This document shows, piece by piece, positions 33,047 through 42,188 of a DNA stretch of 64,000 nt. The notes beneath the pieces were generated by a model. That model was not told where the DNA came from and ran no database searches. It was given only the letters and a program-made list of their open reading frames with translations. Source of the stretch: Desulfovibrio desulfuricans DSM 642 (lineage in GTDB: Bacteria; Desulfobacterota; Desulfovibrionia; Desulfovibrionales; Desulfovibrionaceae); contig NZ_ATUZ01000019.1 of the NCBI RefSeq assembly GCF_000420465.1, forward strand, positions 49,827 through 113,826, read 5' to 3'. The position numbers and the translations under genes are program-made. The stretch's first letter is position 1. Each line of letters opens with the position of its first letter.

Positions 33047-33775
33047 ATGGCAACAATACATTTCATCCAGCAAGGCAAGGGCGGCGTGGGCAAATCCATG
33101 ATCGCCGCGATTCTCTACCAGGTGCTCAAGCACTTGGGGAAAACCGTAGTTGCCTTTGATACTGATCCGGTCAACGCCACGTTTTTTGGCTTCAAGGAGT
33201 TTGAAGTCACCCGCTTGGATATTCTGAAAAATGGCGACATTGATCCACGTGAATTCGACTCTCTGATCAACACCATCGCCGACTTGCCTCAAGAAACCCA
33301 TGTCATTGTGGACAACGGCGCGTCCTCCTTCCTGGCGCTCAACAGTTACATTCAAGACAATGATGTGCTTGGCATCTTTTCCGAAGGCGGACACAACGTA
33401 TTCCTCCATACCGTCATCACCGGCGGACAAGCCATCGGCGATACTGTTCTTGGCCTGCGCTCCCTGGCTCTGGGCTTTCCCAAAACTCCAATAGTTGTAT
33501 GGCTCAATCCGTACTTCGGCGAAATCTCCATAGACGGCAAGCCGTTTGAAGGATTCAAAGTATACCAAGAATTTCACCAACAGTTTCAGGCGATTCTCGC
33601 CATTCCCCAAGGTAACAAAGCTACTATTGGCAAGGACTTGGAGATACTTTTTGCCAAGCGCCAGAGCTTTGAAACAGGCATCAATTCCAGCCAATCCATT
33701 GTCATGCGTTCGCGCTTGGGCCGGTACTGGAATGAAGTGGTCGGCCTGATCGAACGGGCCGGAATCACACTGTAG
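33047..33775 (+). CDS. traL: TraL-like ParA-family ATPase
   Basis: A 242-residue P-loop protein with a deviant Walker A QGKGGVGKSM (residues 9-18), switch region FDTDPVNATF and VIVDNGASSFLAL. It is closer in layout to IncP TraL than to plasmid-partition ParA and has no partner ParB gene. Good Shine-Dalgarno (AAGGAGACCAC). It acts in or around the conjugation machinery; exact role is not established. Confidence 0.78.
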   Translation: MATIHFIQQGKGGVGKSMIAAILYQVLKHLGKTVVAFDTDPVNATFFGFKEFEVTRLDILKNGDIDPREFDSLINTIADLPQETHVIVDNGASSFLALNSYIQDNDVLGIFSEGGHNVFLHTVITGGQAIGDTVLGLRSLALGFPKTPIVVWLNPYFGEISIDGKPFEGFKVYQEFHQQFQAILAIPQGNKATIGKDLEILFAKRQSFETGINSSQSIVMRSRLGRYWNEVVGLIERAGITL

Positions 33776-33784
33776 GGGGCTTCC

Positions 33785-34231
33785 ATGTCAGAAATAGAAC
33801 CCCCTGCCAGCACTCCTGAAACTCCCGAAATTCCGTTGCCGGACGGCATAGGACTGTCTCTGGAACAGGCCCGTGCCCTGGTCGGTAAAGTGCATGGGGA
33901 GATGCTGCCGAAGAACGATGCCATTCTTATGGTGGGCACCATCCTCAATGCCTGGCTCTCAGAAATACAGAAACTCCAGACCCGGCACGAGAGCGGCCTG
34001 AACAGACTCATGGCGGAAAAAACTGACACCTATGTCTCCGGCGTGCAGACTGCTGTGTCGCAACTTTCCACAAGTCTGTCCTCAGCTTCAGTGGAAGGCA
34101 TCCGCAAAGTCTTTGACGATCACGCTGCCCGGCTGAATGCTTTCAAAAATAGCACGGCGTGGCTTGCGGCTATCGTGGCCGTTTCGGCTTTGGTCAATGT
34201 GGCGGTCTTTGTGCTGAAGGCGGTACGCTGA
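33785..34231 (+). CDS. traM: TraM-like conjugal transfer protein
   Basis: A 148-residue protein with a proline-rich N-terminus, a central helical region (QARALVGKVHGEMLPKNDAIL, then a long predicted coiled segment) and one C-terminal membrane span (NSTAWLAAIVAVSALVNVAVFVL). Position after traL and length match RP4 TraM. Its stop overlaps the trbB start (TGATG). Confidence 0.65.
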   Translation: MSEIEPPASTPETPEIPLPDGIGLSLEQARALVGKVHGEMLPKNDAILMVGTILNAWLSEIQKLQTRHESGLNRLMAEKTDTYVSGVQTAVSQLSTSLSSASVEGIRKVFDDHAARLNAFKNSTAWLAAIVAVSALVNVAVFVLKAVR

Positions 34232-35223
34232 TGCTTATGCGTGCCTGTGACGATCCGCGCCTGCTGGCCAGCCTACGGCACAACTGCGCTGGGCCTATAC
34301 TCACGGCGTTGGAAGACCCACTGGTGATTGAGATCATGCTCAACCCGGACGGTTCCCTGTGGATCGAACGGTATGGGCAGGAGCATGAACCTATCGGGGA
34401 AATACCGCTGGCGCAAAGCCGGTTGATTCTTTCGCTGGTGGCCAGTGGTCTTGATCTGACGGTTAATGAGAAGAACCCCATTGTGGAAGGTGAGTTTCCC
34501 CTAGATGGCTCTCGCTTTGAGGGCACTTTTCCGCCCATTGTCGGGCCTGGTCCGTCCTTCTCTTTGCGTAAGAAAGCCAGCCGCGTGTTTACCCTGGCTG
34601 AGTATCTGGCTGCCGGTTCCATCACGGCACGGGTGGTTGAGATAATCCATGACGCAGTACTCCGGCGCTGGAATATCGTGGTGGTTGGCGGAACTTCAAG
34701 CGGCAAGACTACTTTCGTCAACGCAGTGATCGACGCCATTGCGGAGCTTACGCCCTCGCATCGTTTGCTCATTTTGGAAGATACGGCGGAGCTGCAATCC
34801 AAAAGCCCCAACACCGTGTTTTTTCGTACTTCCGTGCTCTCGGACGTGGATATGCGCAAACTGGCCAAGGTCAGCATGAGGTATGCGCCAAAGCGCATTT
34901 TGGTGGGAGAAGTGCGGGATTATGCCGCCCTTGAATTACTCAAACTGTGGAACACGGGCCACCCTGGCGGCGTGGGCACGTTCCATGCGGATGGTGCGGA
35001 AGAGGCCCTGCCGCGCCTGGAAGAATTAGTGGAGGAAGCCGGGCTTGGGCCTAAGCAAAAATTGATCGGGCGGGCGGTAGATCTGGTGGTGTACATGGAA
35101 AAGACTCCGGCCAACCAGCGCCGTATTTCCAACATTATCAAGGTCAACAGGTTCAACCCAAAAACCGAAACCTACGAAACGGAGAATTTGTATGAAGCAA
35201 ACCAGGATGGACAATTGCCATGA
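34231..35223 (+). CDS. trbB: TrbB, VirB11-type secretion ATPase
   Basis: A 330-residue hexameric ATPase of type IV secretion: N-terminal domain to about residue 140, Walker A GGTSSGKTT (near 153-161), ILEDTAELQ Asp box, Walker B region RILVGEVRD and the His box GHPGGVGTFHADG. It powers pilus assembly and DNA transfer. The ATG overlaps the traM stop; its own stop overlaps the com start (ATGA). Confidence 0.93.
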   Translation: MLMRACDDPRLLASLRHNCAGPILTALEDPLVIEIMLNPDGSLWIERYGQEHEPIGEIPLAQSRLILSLVASGLDLTVNEKNPIVEGEFPLDGSRFEGTFPPIVGPGPSFSLRKKASRVFTLAEYLAAGSITARVVEIIHDAVLRRWNIVVVGGTSSGKTTFVNAVIDAIAELTPSHRLLILEDTAELQSKSPNTVFFRTSVLSDVDMRKLAKVSMRYAPKRILVGEVRDYAALELLKLWNTGHPGGVGTFHADGAEEALPRLEELVEEAGLGPKQKLIGRAVDLVVYMEKTPANQRRISNIIKVNRFNPKTETYETENLYEANQDGQLP

Positions 35224-35432
35224 CCGCAACACCCAAAGACCCTAAAGACGTGCGTTGCGGCAACTGCAACAAACTGCTGGCCAAAGGACGCATGGAAGCC
35301 GGAGAAATAGAGCTTCTGTGCCCGCGTTGTAAAACTCGCATCATTCTGCGGGCCTCGCGCCCCAGCCAAGCGCCGCATGACGGCCTCCATCATGGAGACA
35401 GTCATGAGCGTAATAGTTCTTTCCACTCCTGA
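35220..35432 (+). CDS. com: Com-like zinc-ribbon RNA-binding regulator
   Basis: A 70-residue protein strikingly like phage Mu Com: VRCGNCNKLLAKG (Cys13, Cys16), then EIELLCPRCKTRIIL (Cys34, Cys37), and a basic tail. Mu Com is a translational activator that binds the com-mom mRNA and melts a hairpin covering the mom ribosome site. Here the gene is embedded in the conjugation operon, overlaps trbB by ATGA and overlaps the trbC start by 29 bases, just as Mu com overlaps mom. Its 3' end is repeated upstream of traG and topA. A role as translational activator of conjugation genes is inferred. Confidence 0.82.
   Translation: MTATPKDPKDVRCGNCNKLLAKGRMEAGEIELLCPRCKTRIILRASRPSQAPHDGLHHGDSHERNSSFHS
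35349..35403 (+). promoter_or_regulatory. Com-type leader element A (before trbC)
   Basis: The 38-base block (about 35350-35387) lies inside com and ends 16 bases before the trbC ATG at 35404. CTCC at 35385-35388 can pair with the trbC Shine-Dalgarno GGAG at 35394-35397 across ATCAT; the palindrome extends to CTCCAT-C-ATGGAG. The upstream GGCC and GCGC can instead pair with the downstream GGCC and GCGC. Confidence 0.6.
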
Positions 35433-35751
35433 AAGCAAAAAATCCCGTCTGACCTTTTTTGCCCTTGCTGCCCTCTGCCTTCTGGTCTTTCCTGAATTTG
35501 CAGCTGCATCAGGCGGCATCACCGAGTTTTCCTCTCCCCTTGAACAGGTCGTAAACACCATTACCGGGCCTGCCGGTAAATGGATTTCCATCGTGGCTAT
35601 GGCGCTGTGCGGTGTCATCTTCATAATGAACAAAGACGACATCAGCGGTGGTTTCAAGCTGCTCTTGTCCGTGGTCTTCGGCATTTCCTTCATCGCGTTC
35701 GCGGCCAGCATCGTGAACAGCGTCTTCAGTTTCAGCGGGGCGGTGATCTGA
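35404..35751 (+). CDS. trbC: TrbC, VirB2-type prepilin
   Basis: A 115-residue prepilin: charged N-terminus, signal segment (RLTFFALAALCLLVFPEFAAA), mature pilin with two membrane spans (KWISIVAMALCGVIFIM and FKLLLSVVFGISFIAFAASIV). The ATG at 35404 was chosen because GGAG lies six bases upstream. In RP4 the TrbC pilin is cyclised by TraF, whose homologue is encoded at 46052. Start is inside the com gene. Confidence 0.86.
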   Translation: MSVIVLSTPESKKSRLTFFALAALCLLVFPEFAAASGGITEFSSPLEQVVNTITGPAGKWISIVAMALCGVIFIMNKDDISGGFKLLLSVVFGISFIAFAASIVNSVFSFSGAVI

Positions 35752-36047
35752 TGAGCCGTACCCTCCCTATCCATCAATCCTTACACCGCCATGCCCATAT
35801 CATGGGCGCGGAACGTGAACTGGTTATGACCAGCGGCCTGATTGCCCTGCTTGTGGGCGTGGGCGGGCTGACTGCCGTTTCCATCATTTCCGCCGTGGTG
35901 TTCTGGATTCTGGCGGTGTTTGCCCTGCGGCGCATGGCCAAGGCCGACCCGATTATGAGCCGAGTCTGGCTGCGGCATATCAAGCAACAGGAATTCTACC
36001 CGGCCAAGGCAAGCCGTTGGCGGCTCACAGGGGGTTTCAAATGCTGA
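35751..36047 (+). CDS. trbD: TrbD, VirB3-type membrane protein
   Basis: A 98-residue protein with IHQSLHRHAHIMGAERELV at the start and two adjacent membrane spans (LIALLVGVGGLTAVSIISAVVFWILAVF), the TrbD/VirB3 layout. The ATG at 35751 overlaps the end of trbC. It overlaps trbE by seven bases. Confidence 0.88.
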   Translation: MSRTLPIHQSLHRHAHIMGAERELVMTSGLIALLVGVGGLTAVSIISAVVFWILAVFALRRMAKADPIMSRVWLRHIKQQEFYPAKASRWRLTGGFKC

Positions 36048-38476
36048 AACTCGCTGATTACCGCTCTAAAGCCAAAGGCCTGCCTGATTTGTTGCCCTAC
36101 GCGGCGCTTGTTGCGCCGGGCGTGGTCCTGAACAAAGACGCCTCCTTTCTGGCGGCATGGGAAGTACGCGGGCAGGATACTGCCAGCTCCACGCCTGACG
36201 AGATGGCCTACGTGTCGGCGCAGTTCAACAACGCGGTCAAGTTGCTCGGAACCGGCTGGATGTTGCATATGGATGCGATCCGCAGCAGTCATCGGGCCTA
36301 TCCGGCTCCGGGCAAAGGGCACTTCCCTGATCCTGTAACGCAAATGATCGACGATGAGCGCCGGGAGTATTTCAACGGTTCCGGTAATGAGGCTGGGCAG
36401 CGTTGTTTCAGCACCAGCACGATCTTGTCCGTCACCTATAAACCCAACCTGAACGCCGCCAAAATGGCGGGTAAAGCACAAGCGGGCGCGGTTTCGTCTT
36501 CCGGCTTGGAAAAGGCTCTGGTGCAATTCCAGAATACCTTGGAAGAGCTGGAAGATGCGCTTTCCGCCGTGCTGCACATGCAGCGGCTGGGCGAATACAC
36601 GGCCTATTACGCGGACGGGGAAGACTACACGCAGTCCGATCTGCTTTCGCATCTCCAGCACTGCCTTTCCGGCGAGCTGCATCCCATGCGGGTGCCGGAA
36701 ACGCCCATGTACCTGGATGCACTGCTCGGCAGTGAAGATTTAGTGGGCGGCATCATTCCGCGCCTGGGCGACAGGCATTTGGCAGTCATTTCCATAGACG
36801 GCCTGCCGCAGGAGTCCTACCCGGCCATGCTGGCGGAGTTGGACGCTCTTCCTTTGGAGTACCGCTTTTCCAGCCGCTTTCTGTGCCTGGATCAGTATGA
36901 CGCCACAAAGGAAATCAACTCCTACCGCAAGGGCTGGCGGCAGCAGGTTTTCCGGTTCATGGACCAGTTTTTCAATAACCCCAATGCCCGCGCCAATCGT
37001 GATGCCCTGCTCATGGCCGAAGACGCGGAAACCGCGCTCACAGAAGTTCAGGGGGGCTATGTGGGCGCGGGCTATCTGACCTCAACCATTGTGCTGATGC
37101 ACGAAGACCAGGAGCGCTTGCAGGATTGGGCACGGGAACTGCGGCGCACGGTGCAGACTCTCGGTTTCGGCTGCCGGATTGAAAGTATCAACGCCCTGGA
37201 AGCCTGGCTGGGAACGCATCCGGGTAACGGATACGCCAACTTGCGGCGTCCTATGGTCAACACCCTGAACTTGGCTGATCTATTGCCCCTGGCAACGGTC
37301 TGGACAGGTTCTCCGGTTTGTCCCTGCCCATTCTATCCGCCTGATTCCAGGCCTCTGGCTGTGCTGACAACAGATAAATCCACGCCGTTCTGGTTCAACA
37401 TCCACGTCGGAGACTTGGGGCACACGCTCATTTTTGGGCCGACCGGCGCGGGTAAGTCCACTTTGCTGGCAACGCTTGCCGCGCAGTTTCGCTGCTATGA
37501 TAACGCCCGCATCTTTGCTTTTGACAAGGGCATGAGCATGTTCCCGCTCTGCTATGGGGCAGGCGGCGATCACTACAATATTGGTGACTCCAACCAGCTT
37601 TCCTTCGCGCCTTTACAGCGCATCAGCGAGTCAGACGCTGAATGCTCCTGGGCGGAAGAATGGATCGCTTCGCTCATGGAATTGCAAGGCTTCACGGTCA
37701 TGCCTTCGCACCGCAACGCCATTCACACGGCCATGCAAAGTCTTGCGGCCAACCCGGAGCATCTGCGTTCCCTGACCAGTTTCTACCATGTAGTGCAGGA
37801 TCGAGAGATTAAGGAGGCTATCCAGCATTACACCGCGCAAGGGGCAATGGGGCGAATTCTGGACGCCGACACGGACAGCCTGAACCTGTCCAGTTTTATG
37901 GTGTTTGAAGTCGAGAGCCTGATGAACCTAGGCGACAAAAACCTGATTCCGGTTCTGACCTACCTGTTTCACCGCATTGAAAAGGCTTTAGACGGCGATC
38001 CTACCATGCTGATCCTTGATGAAGCCTGGATCATGTTGGGGCATCCGGTGTTTAGGGCCAAGATTCGGGAATGGCTGAAAGTCATGCGTAAGGCCAACTG
38101 CGCGGTTCTCCTGGCCACGCAAAGCCTTTCGGACGCCCGGAACTCCGGCATTCTGGATGTACTCACAGAATCCTGCCTGACCAAGATCTTCCTGCCCAAC
38201 ATCGCCGCCCGCCAGGAAGGCCAGCGCGATCTGTACACGGGGATGGGACTCAACGAAACGCAGATCGGCATCATCGCCACGGCCACGCCTAAGCGGGACT
38301 ACTACGTTGTAACGCCCCAAGGGCGGCGGCAAGTGCAGCTCGCCCTTGGACGCAAGACGCTGGCCTTTGTGGGGGCTTCGGACAAGGAGAGCATCGCCCG
38401 TATTCAGGAACTCGCAGCCGAACACGGGCCGGACGGTTGGCAGGCGGCATGGCTGCACGAGCGCAACGCAGCGTAA
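36041..38476 (+). CDS. trbE: TrbE, VirB4-type ATPase
   Basis: An 811-residue secretion ATPase: N-terminal CagE-like domain (ADYRSKAKGLPDLLPYAALV), then Walker A GPTGAGKST near residue 466, Walker B TMLILDEAW near 660 and the ATQSLSDARNSGI motif. Length is normal. It energises pilus biogenesis with TrbB. Confidence 0.93.
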   Translation: MLKLADYRSKAKGLPDLLPYAALVAPGVVLNKDASFLAAWEVRGQDTASSTPDEMAYVSAQFNNAVKLLGTGWMLHMDAIRSSHRAYPAPGKGHFPDPVTQMIDDERREYFNGSGNEAGQRCFSTSTILSVTYKPNLNAAKMAGKAQAGAVSSSGLEKALVQFQNTLEELEDALSAVLHMQRLGEYTAYYADGEDYTQSDLLSHLQHCLSGELHPMRVPETPMYLDALLGSEDLVGGIIPRLGDRHLAVISIDGLPQESYPAMLAELDALPLEYRFSSRFLCLDQYDATKEINSYRKGWRQQVFRFMDQFFNNPNARANRDALLMAEDAETALTEVQGGYVGAGYLTSTIVLMHEDQERLQDWARELRRTVQTLGFGCRIESINALEAWLGTHPGNGYANLRRPMVNTLNLADLLPLATVWTGSPVCPCPFYPPDSRPLAVLTTDKSTPFWFNIHVGDLGHTLIFGPTGAGKSTLLATLAAQFRCYDNARIFAFDKGMSMFPLCYGAGGDHYNIGDSNQLSFAPLQRISESDAECSWAEEWIASLMELQGFTVMPSHRNAIHTAMQSLAANPEHLRSLTSFYHVVQDREIKEAIQHYTAQGAMGRILDADTDSLNLSSFMVFEVESLMNLGDKNLIPVLTYLFHRIEKALDGDPTMLILDEAWIMLGHPVFRAKIREWLKVMRKANCAVLLATQSLSDARNSGILDVLTESCLTKIFLPNIAARQEGQRDLYTGMGLNETQIGIIATATPKRDYYVVTPQGRRQVQLALGRKTLAFVGASDKESIARIQELAAEHGPDGWQAAWLHERNAA

Positions 38477-38486
38477 CGGAAACAAC

Positions 38487-38527
38487 GTGGACGCTGCTCT
38501 GCGCGGTACCCTCAGGGCAGCGTCCAC
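38487..38527 (+). other. Intercistronic hairpin between trbE and trbJ
   Basis: An 11-bp perfect stem GTGGACGCTGC / GCAGCGTCCAC encloses a 19-base loop in the only sizable gap inside the trb operon. No T-run; probably modulates relative expression or mRNA processing. Confidence 0.5.
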
Positions 38528-38548
38528 CCTGATCAAAGGAGTCTTTTT

Positions 38549-39349
38549 ATGAAGAAATATATCCTTCTCGCTCTGACCCTGGCGTTGTTCGCTTCGCCCG
38601 CTCAGGCCATCACTGTCACCTGCACGAATTGCAGCACCAACCTGGTGCAAATGTTGGATCGCATCACCAACATGGAGCAGCTTTCCAGCCTGATGAAGCA
38701 GTATCAGGAAGCTGTGGAGCAGACGCGCCAGCAGATTCGTATGGTGCAGCAAAACGTGGAGCAGTTTGAAAACATGCTCCAGAACACGGCCCAGCTTCCG
38801 GCCAACCTGGTGAATGAGCTGCGAGGCAGCCTGACCCGGCTGGCTTCGCTTTCCAACACACTCAAAACCCAGCGCGGCGATATTGTGGCCTTGGGAGAAA
38901 TCTTCACCAACCTGTTCCCTGAACAAAGCTTGTTCGGCGATCTGGCCGGAGCAAGTCCGCAGGAAGTGGAAGCCGCCAACGCTCGCTACAAGTCGGAGTG
39001 GGATAAGTGGGCAAAGTCGGTAGACCAGGCTTCGCAGGCCACGTTTCAGCTGAGTGGCCAACAGCTTTCCGATTTGCAGCAAAACCCGGCGCAATTCCAG
39101 CAATACATGGACAATCTTTTATCCACGCCGGACGGCCAGATGAAGGCGATCCAGGCGGGTAATCAGCTTTCAGCGCTCCAGGTGCAGGAAGCCCGGCAGT
39201 TGCGTGAACTCATGGCCACACAGGTGCAATCGTCGCTGGCCAGCCAGATGAAGGCGGAGAAGGAAGCGCAGATGCAGCAGGAGGCGTGGCGAAACACTCT
39301 GAAAACAAACAGGATTGGCAAGGCGCAGGCCAAGCCTGACCCATTCTAG
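38549..39349 (+). CDS. trbJ: TrbJ, VirB5-type pilus-associated protein
   Basis: A 266-residue exported protein (signal peptide MKKYILLALTLALFASPAQA) with an early CTNC pair and a long Gln-rich helical region (QYQEAVEQTRQQIRMVQQNVEQ cluster, about residues 50-80), typical of TrbJ/VirB5 minor pilus proteins. Start supported by AAAGGAG. Confidence 0.87.
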   Translation: MKKYILLALTLALFASPAQAITVTCTNCSTNLVQMLDRITNMEQLSSLMKQYQEAVEQTRQQIRMVQQNVEQFENMLQNTAQLPANLVNELRGSLTRLASLSNTLKTQRGDIVALGEIFTNLFPEQSLFGDLAGASPQEVEAANARYKSEWDKWAKSVDQASQATFQLSGQQLSDLQQNPAQFQQYMDNLLSTPDGQMKAIQAGNQLSALQVQEARQLRELMATQVQSSLASQMKAEKEAQMQQEAWRNTLKTNRIGKAQAKPDPF

Positions 39350-39361
39350 GCGGGTGTTTCT

Positions 39362-40483
39362 ATGAAACGAAATATCCTGTTCGCCTTCTTCCTATGCCTC
39401 TGCTGCGGGCTGCTCGTGTTTGGCGTCAGTGAAGCCCATGCCGCAAATGAAGACTTCGTGTCCAAGCTGGTGGCTGAATTCTACAATAAGACAAGCGCCT
39501 GGGAACCGATTCTGCGTAAATACGCCCTGACCGTATTCCGCTGGCTGGTGATTCTGGAAGTCTGCTTTCTGGGCATCAAGGCCGCACTCAACCGCGATCA
39601 GCTTGGCGACATTATGAAGCAGTTCGTCATGCTCCTGCTGACGGCGGGCTTCTTCCTGGCTGTCATCACCTATTACAAAGAATGGTCGTGGAACCTCATC
39701 AACGGCCTGGGCGCTATCGGCAAAGAGCTGACTCCAGGCGGATATTCCTCGGAATCGCCGTTCCTGACCGGCATGCAGCTCGTCAAACTGGTGCTGGATA
39801 AACTCTCCATCTGGTCGCCAGGCAACTCCGTGGCATTGCTGCTTGCCGCCCTGGTAATCATTGTATGTTTCGCGCTCATTTCCGCGCAAGTGGTGTTCAT
39901 CAAATGCGAAGCCATGATCGCCATGGGTGCGGCGCTGATCCTGGTGGGCTTCGGCGGTTCAAACTTCCTGAAAGATTACGCGGTGAATGCCATTCGCTAT
40001 GTTCTGGCCGTAGCTTTCAAGCTCTTTGTCATGCAGCTCGTACTCGGTGTCGGCATCGCCTTTATTGAGGGCTTTTCCACCTCTACGGCTGAACTCCAAG
40101 ACATATTCGTGGTCATTGGCGCGTCCGTGGTGCTCTTGGCCCTGGTTAAATCCCTGCCTGATGTCTGTGCGGGCATCATCAACGGTTCCCATGTCTCCAG
40201 CGGCGCGGCGCTGACTTCTGCTGTGGCTGCTGCCGGTGGCGGAGCCATCGGCGCGGCTATCGGCAGTTCCAACACCATCAAAAATATGCGGGACGCTTCC
40301 AACGTGGCCAACATGGAAGGCGCAAGCGGCCTCGGAAAAATGGCCCACATGGCTAAATCCCTCTGGGGGGCTCGCCAGGATGCGAAAACATCCGGAGAAA
40401 AGCACCTCAGCACTCGTACCCGCTCAGAAATGCAGGAACGCCTGGAGCGGGCAAAAATGAATAAAAACGGCGATAAATCTTAA
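39362..40483 (+). CDS. trbL: TrbL, VirB6-type polytopic channel protein
   Basis: A 373-residue protein with a signal peptide and about six membrane spans (for example WLVILEVCFLGIKAAL and FVMLLLTAGFFLAVITYY), followed by a Gly/Ala-rich stretch (AVAAAGGGAIGAAIGSS) and a charged cytoplasmic tail. TrbL is the inner-membrane channel component of IncP-type mating systems. Confidence 0.88.
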   Translation: MKRNILFAFFLCLCCGLLVFGVSEAHAANEDFVSKLVAEFYNKTSAWEPILRKYALTVFRWLVILEVCFLGIKAALNRDQLGDIMKQFVMLLLTAGFFLAVITYYKEWSWNLINGLGAIGKELTPGGYSSESPFLTGMQLVKLVLDKLSIWSPGNSVALLLAALVIIVCFALISAQVVFIKCEAMIAMGAALILVGFGGSNFLKDYAVNAIRYVLAVAFKLFVMQLVLGVGIAFIEGFSTSTAELQDIFVVIGASVVLLALVKSLPDVCAGIINGSHVSSGAALTSAVAAAGGGAIGAAIGSSNTIKNMRDASNVANMEGASGLGKMAHMAKSLWGARQDAKTSGEKHLSTRTRSEMQERLERAKMNKNGDKS

Positions 40484-40500
40484 ACAATATGGCGGTACAC

Positions 40501-41244
40501 ATGGCTTTTTTCAAAGACAAAACAGATAAGCCCGCACCGGATAAAGCGGGCAGCCCCTACCTGAACGGGCGGGAAGAATGGCTGGAGCGCTACGGCTCCT
40601 ACATCAGCTGGGCAACGCAATGGCGTATGGTGGCTTTTTTCTGCCTGATCCTGACCGGCATTTCCATCACCGGCAACGTCATCCAGGCGCGGCAAGTCAA
40701 GACGGTTCCCTACATCATCGAAGTGGACAACCTGGGGAAATCCTCTGTTGTAGCACGGGCAGACGCAGCCAGCGCAACACCACAGCGCCTGATACAGGCG
40801 GAAATTGCGGCCTGCATCAGCAACTGGCGCACAGTCACGGCGGACGTGGAACTCCAGAAAAAGATGATTGATCGCCTGTCCTTCTTCATGGCCGGGAGCG
40901 CCAAGGGCGTTCTGCGTCAATGGTATGAAGCAAATAATCCCTATGAAATCGCAAAGACCGGCAAGCTGGTGCATGTGGAAGTCAAAGGCCTGCCCCTGCC
41001 GGTCAGCTCCGATTCCTACCGGGTTGAATGGGTAGAAACCGTCCGCAGCCACGCGGGCGTTACCCTGGATACCTACACCTATGAAGCCACGGTAACGGTG
41101 CAAATCAATCCGCCCACAGTGGACGCGGTTCTCTTGCGTAACCCTGGCGGCGTGTACATCACGGCGCTGTCAGCCGGGAAAGTGGTTGGTGCTCAGACTT
41201 TGGCTCCGGCCACACCCACGTCATCCAAAACCAATGAACAATGA
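40501..41244 (+). CDS. trbF: TrbF, VirB8-type assembly protein
   Basis: A 247-residue protein with a short cytoplasmic N-terminus (GREEWLERYGSYI), one membrane span (MVAFFCLILTGISITGNVI) and a periplasmic VirB8 domain (KTVPYIIEVDNLGKS, WRTVTADVELQKKMI, YRVEWVETVRS). An ATG at 40489 is also possible; neither has a strong ribosome site. Confidence 0.88.
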   Translation: MAFFKDKTDKPAPDKAGSPYLNGREEWLERYGSYISWATQWRMVAFFCLILTGISITGNVIQARQVKTVPYIIEVDNLGKSSVVARADAASATPQRLIQAEIAACISNWRTVTADVELQKKMIDRLSFFMAGSAKGVLRQWYEANNPYEIAKTGKLVHVEVKGLPLPVSSDSYRVEWVETVRSHAGVTLDTYTYEATVTVQINPPTVDAVLLRNPGGVYITALSAGKVVGAQTLAPATPTSSKTNEQ

Positions 41245-41252
41245 GGTTCACT

Positions 41253-42188
41253 ATGAAAAAGATACTGCTCTTTGCCTTTGTATTTGCCCTGAACGCTGTT
41301 CCCGCCATAGCGGCTCCGGCTTCTGTGCCAGACGGCTATCCTCCGGCATTGACGGCTGAAGGAGTGCCCACGGTCATGCCGCCGTCCATGCCGGAAATCG
41401 ACTATCTCAGCCCCAAGACTGTCCCCCTGAACTCCAGGGAGAAAAAGGCACTGCAACTTTCCAGCGACTGGTCACGGCAGAATGTTGACCCTGTTTTATC
41501 CAGCGGCGGCAAGGTGGTTTTCGTGCATGGGGCCAGCCTGCCCACGATTGTGGCCACACCCATGCAGGTATGTGACGTGGAACTCGAATCCGGCGAAACC
41601 GTTAATGAAATAGTGGTGGGCGACTCTGCCCGCTGGATGGTGGATTCCGGCTCTGCCGGTTCCGGCGCTGGGGCTACGGTTCACCTCTTCATCAAGCCGG
41701 TGGACGCGGGGCTGGAAAGCTCCGCCGTTGTTACTACAAACCGCCGCGTGTACCATTTGCGGCTTGTCTCTCAGCGTTCCGGGCATACGCCGTATGTTGG
41801 CTTCTTGTACGCTGATGCCATGCGCCAGAAAGCGGCTCAAAGGCAAGCCAAAGAGGCCAAAGATCGGGAATGGAATTCTACCACTGTGGACGGCAAACAA
41901 GCGGATTTGTCCGCTCTGAACTTCAACTACGAGGTCAAGGGCAAGGCGAGCTGGAAGCCGGAGCGCGTATACGACGATGGCCAGCAAACCTTCATCCGGC
42001 TGCAGGAGAAGTCCAAGTCGGGGGAAATGCCGGTGCTCCTGGTGCGCAAGGGAAAACAGGATGTACTGGTGAACTATAGAGTCAAAGACTCGGCCATGAT
42101 CGTGGATGGCCTTTTTGAGCGCATTGCCCTGATTATCGGTGTGGGCGGCGATCAGGAAAAAATCGAAGTCGTGAGAGGGGGTAAGTGA
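41253..42188 (+). CDS. trbG: TrbG, VirB9-type outer-membrane-complex protein
   Basis: A protein of 311 residues with a signal peptide (MKKILLFAFVFALNAVPAIAA) and the two-domain VirB9 layout: an N-terminal GKVVFVHGASLPTIVATPMQVCDVELE block and a C-terminal NFNYEVKGKASWKPERVYDDGQQTFI block. ATG at 41253 follows GAGG. Together with TrbH and TrbI it forms the envelope-spanning core. Confidence 0.9.
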   Translation: MKKILLFAFVFALNAVPAIAAPASVPDGYPPALTAEGVPTVMPPSMPEIDYLSPKTVPLNSREKKALQLSSDWSRQNVDPVLSSGGKVVFVHGASLPTIVATPMQVCDVELESGETVNEIVVGDSARWMVDSGSAGSGAGATVHLFIKPVDAGLESSAVVTTNRRVYHLRLVSQRSGHTPYVGFLYADAMRQKAAQRQAKEAKDREWNSTTVDGKQADLSALNFNYEVKGKASWKPERVYDDGQQTFIRLQEKSKSGEMPVLLVRKGKQDVLVNYRVKDSAMIVDGLFERIALIIGVGGDQEKIEVVRGGK

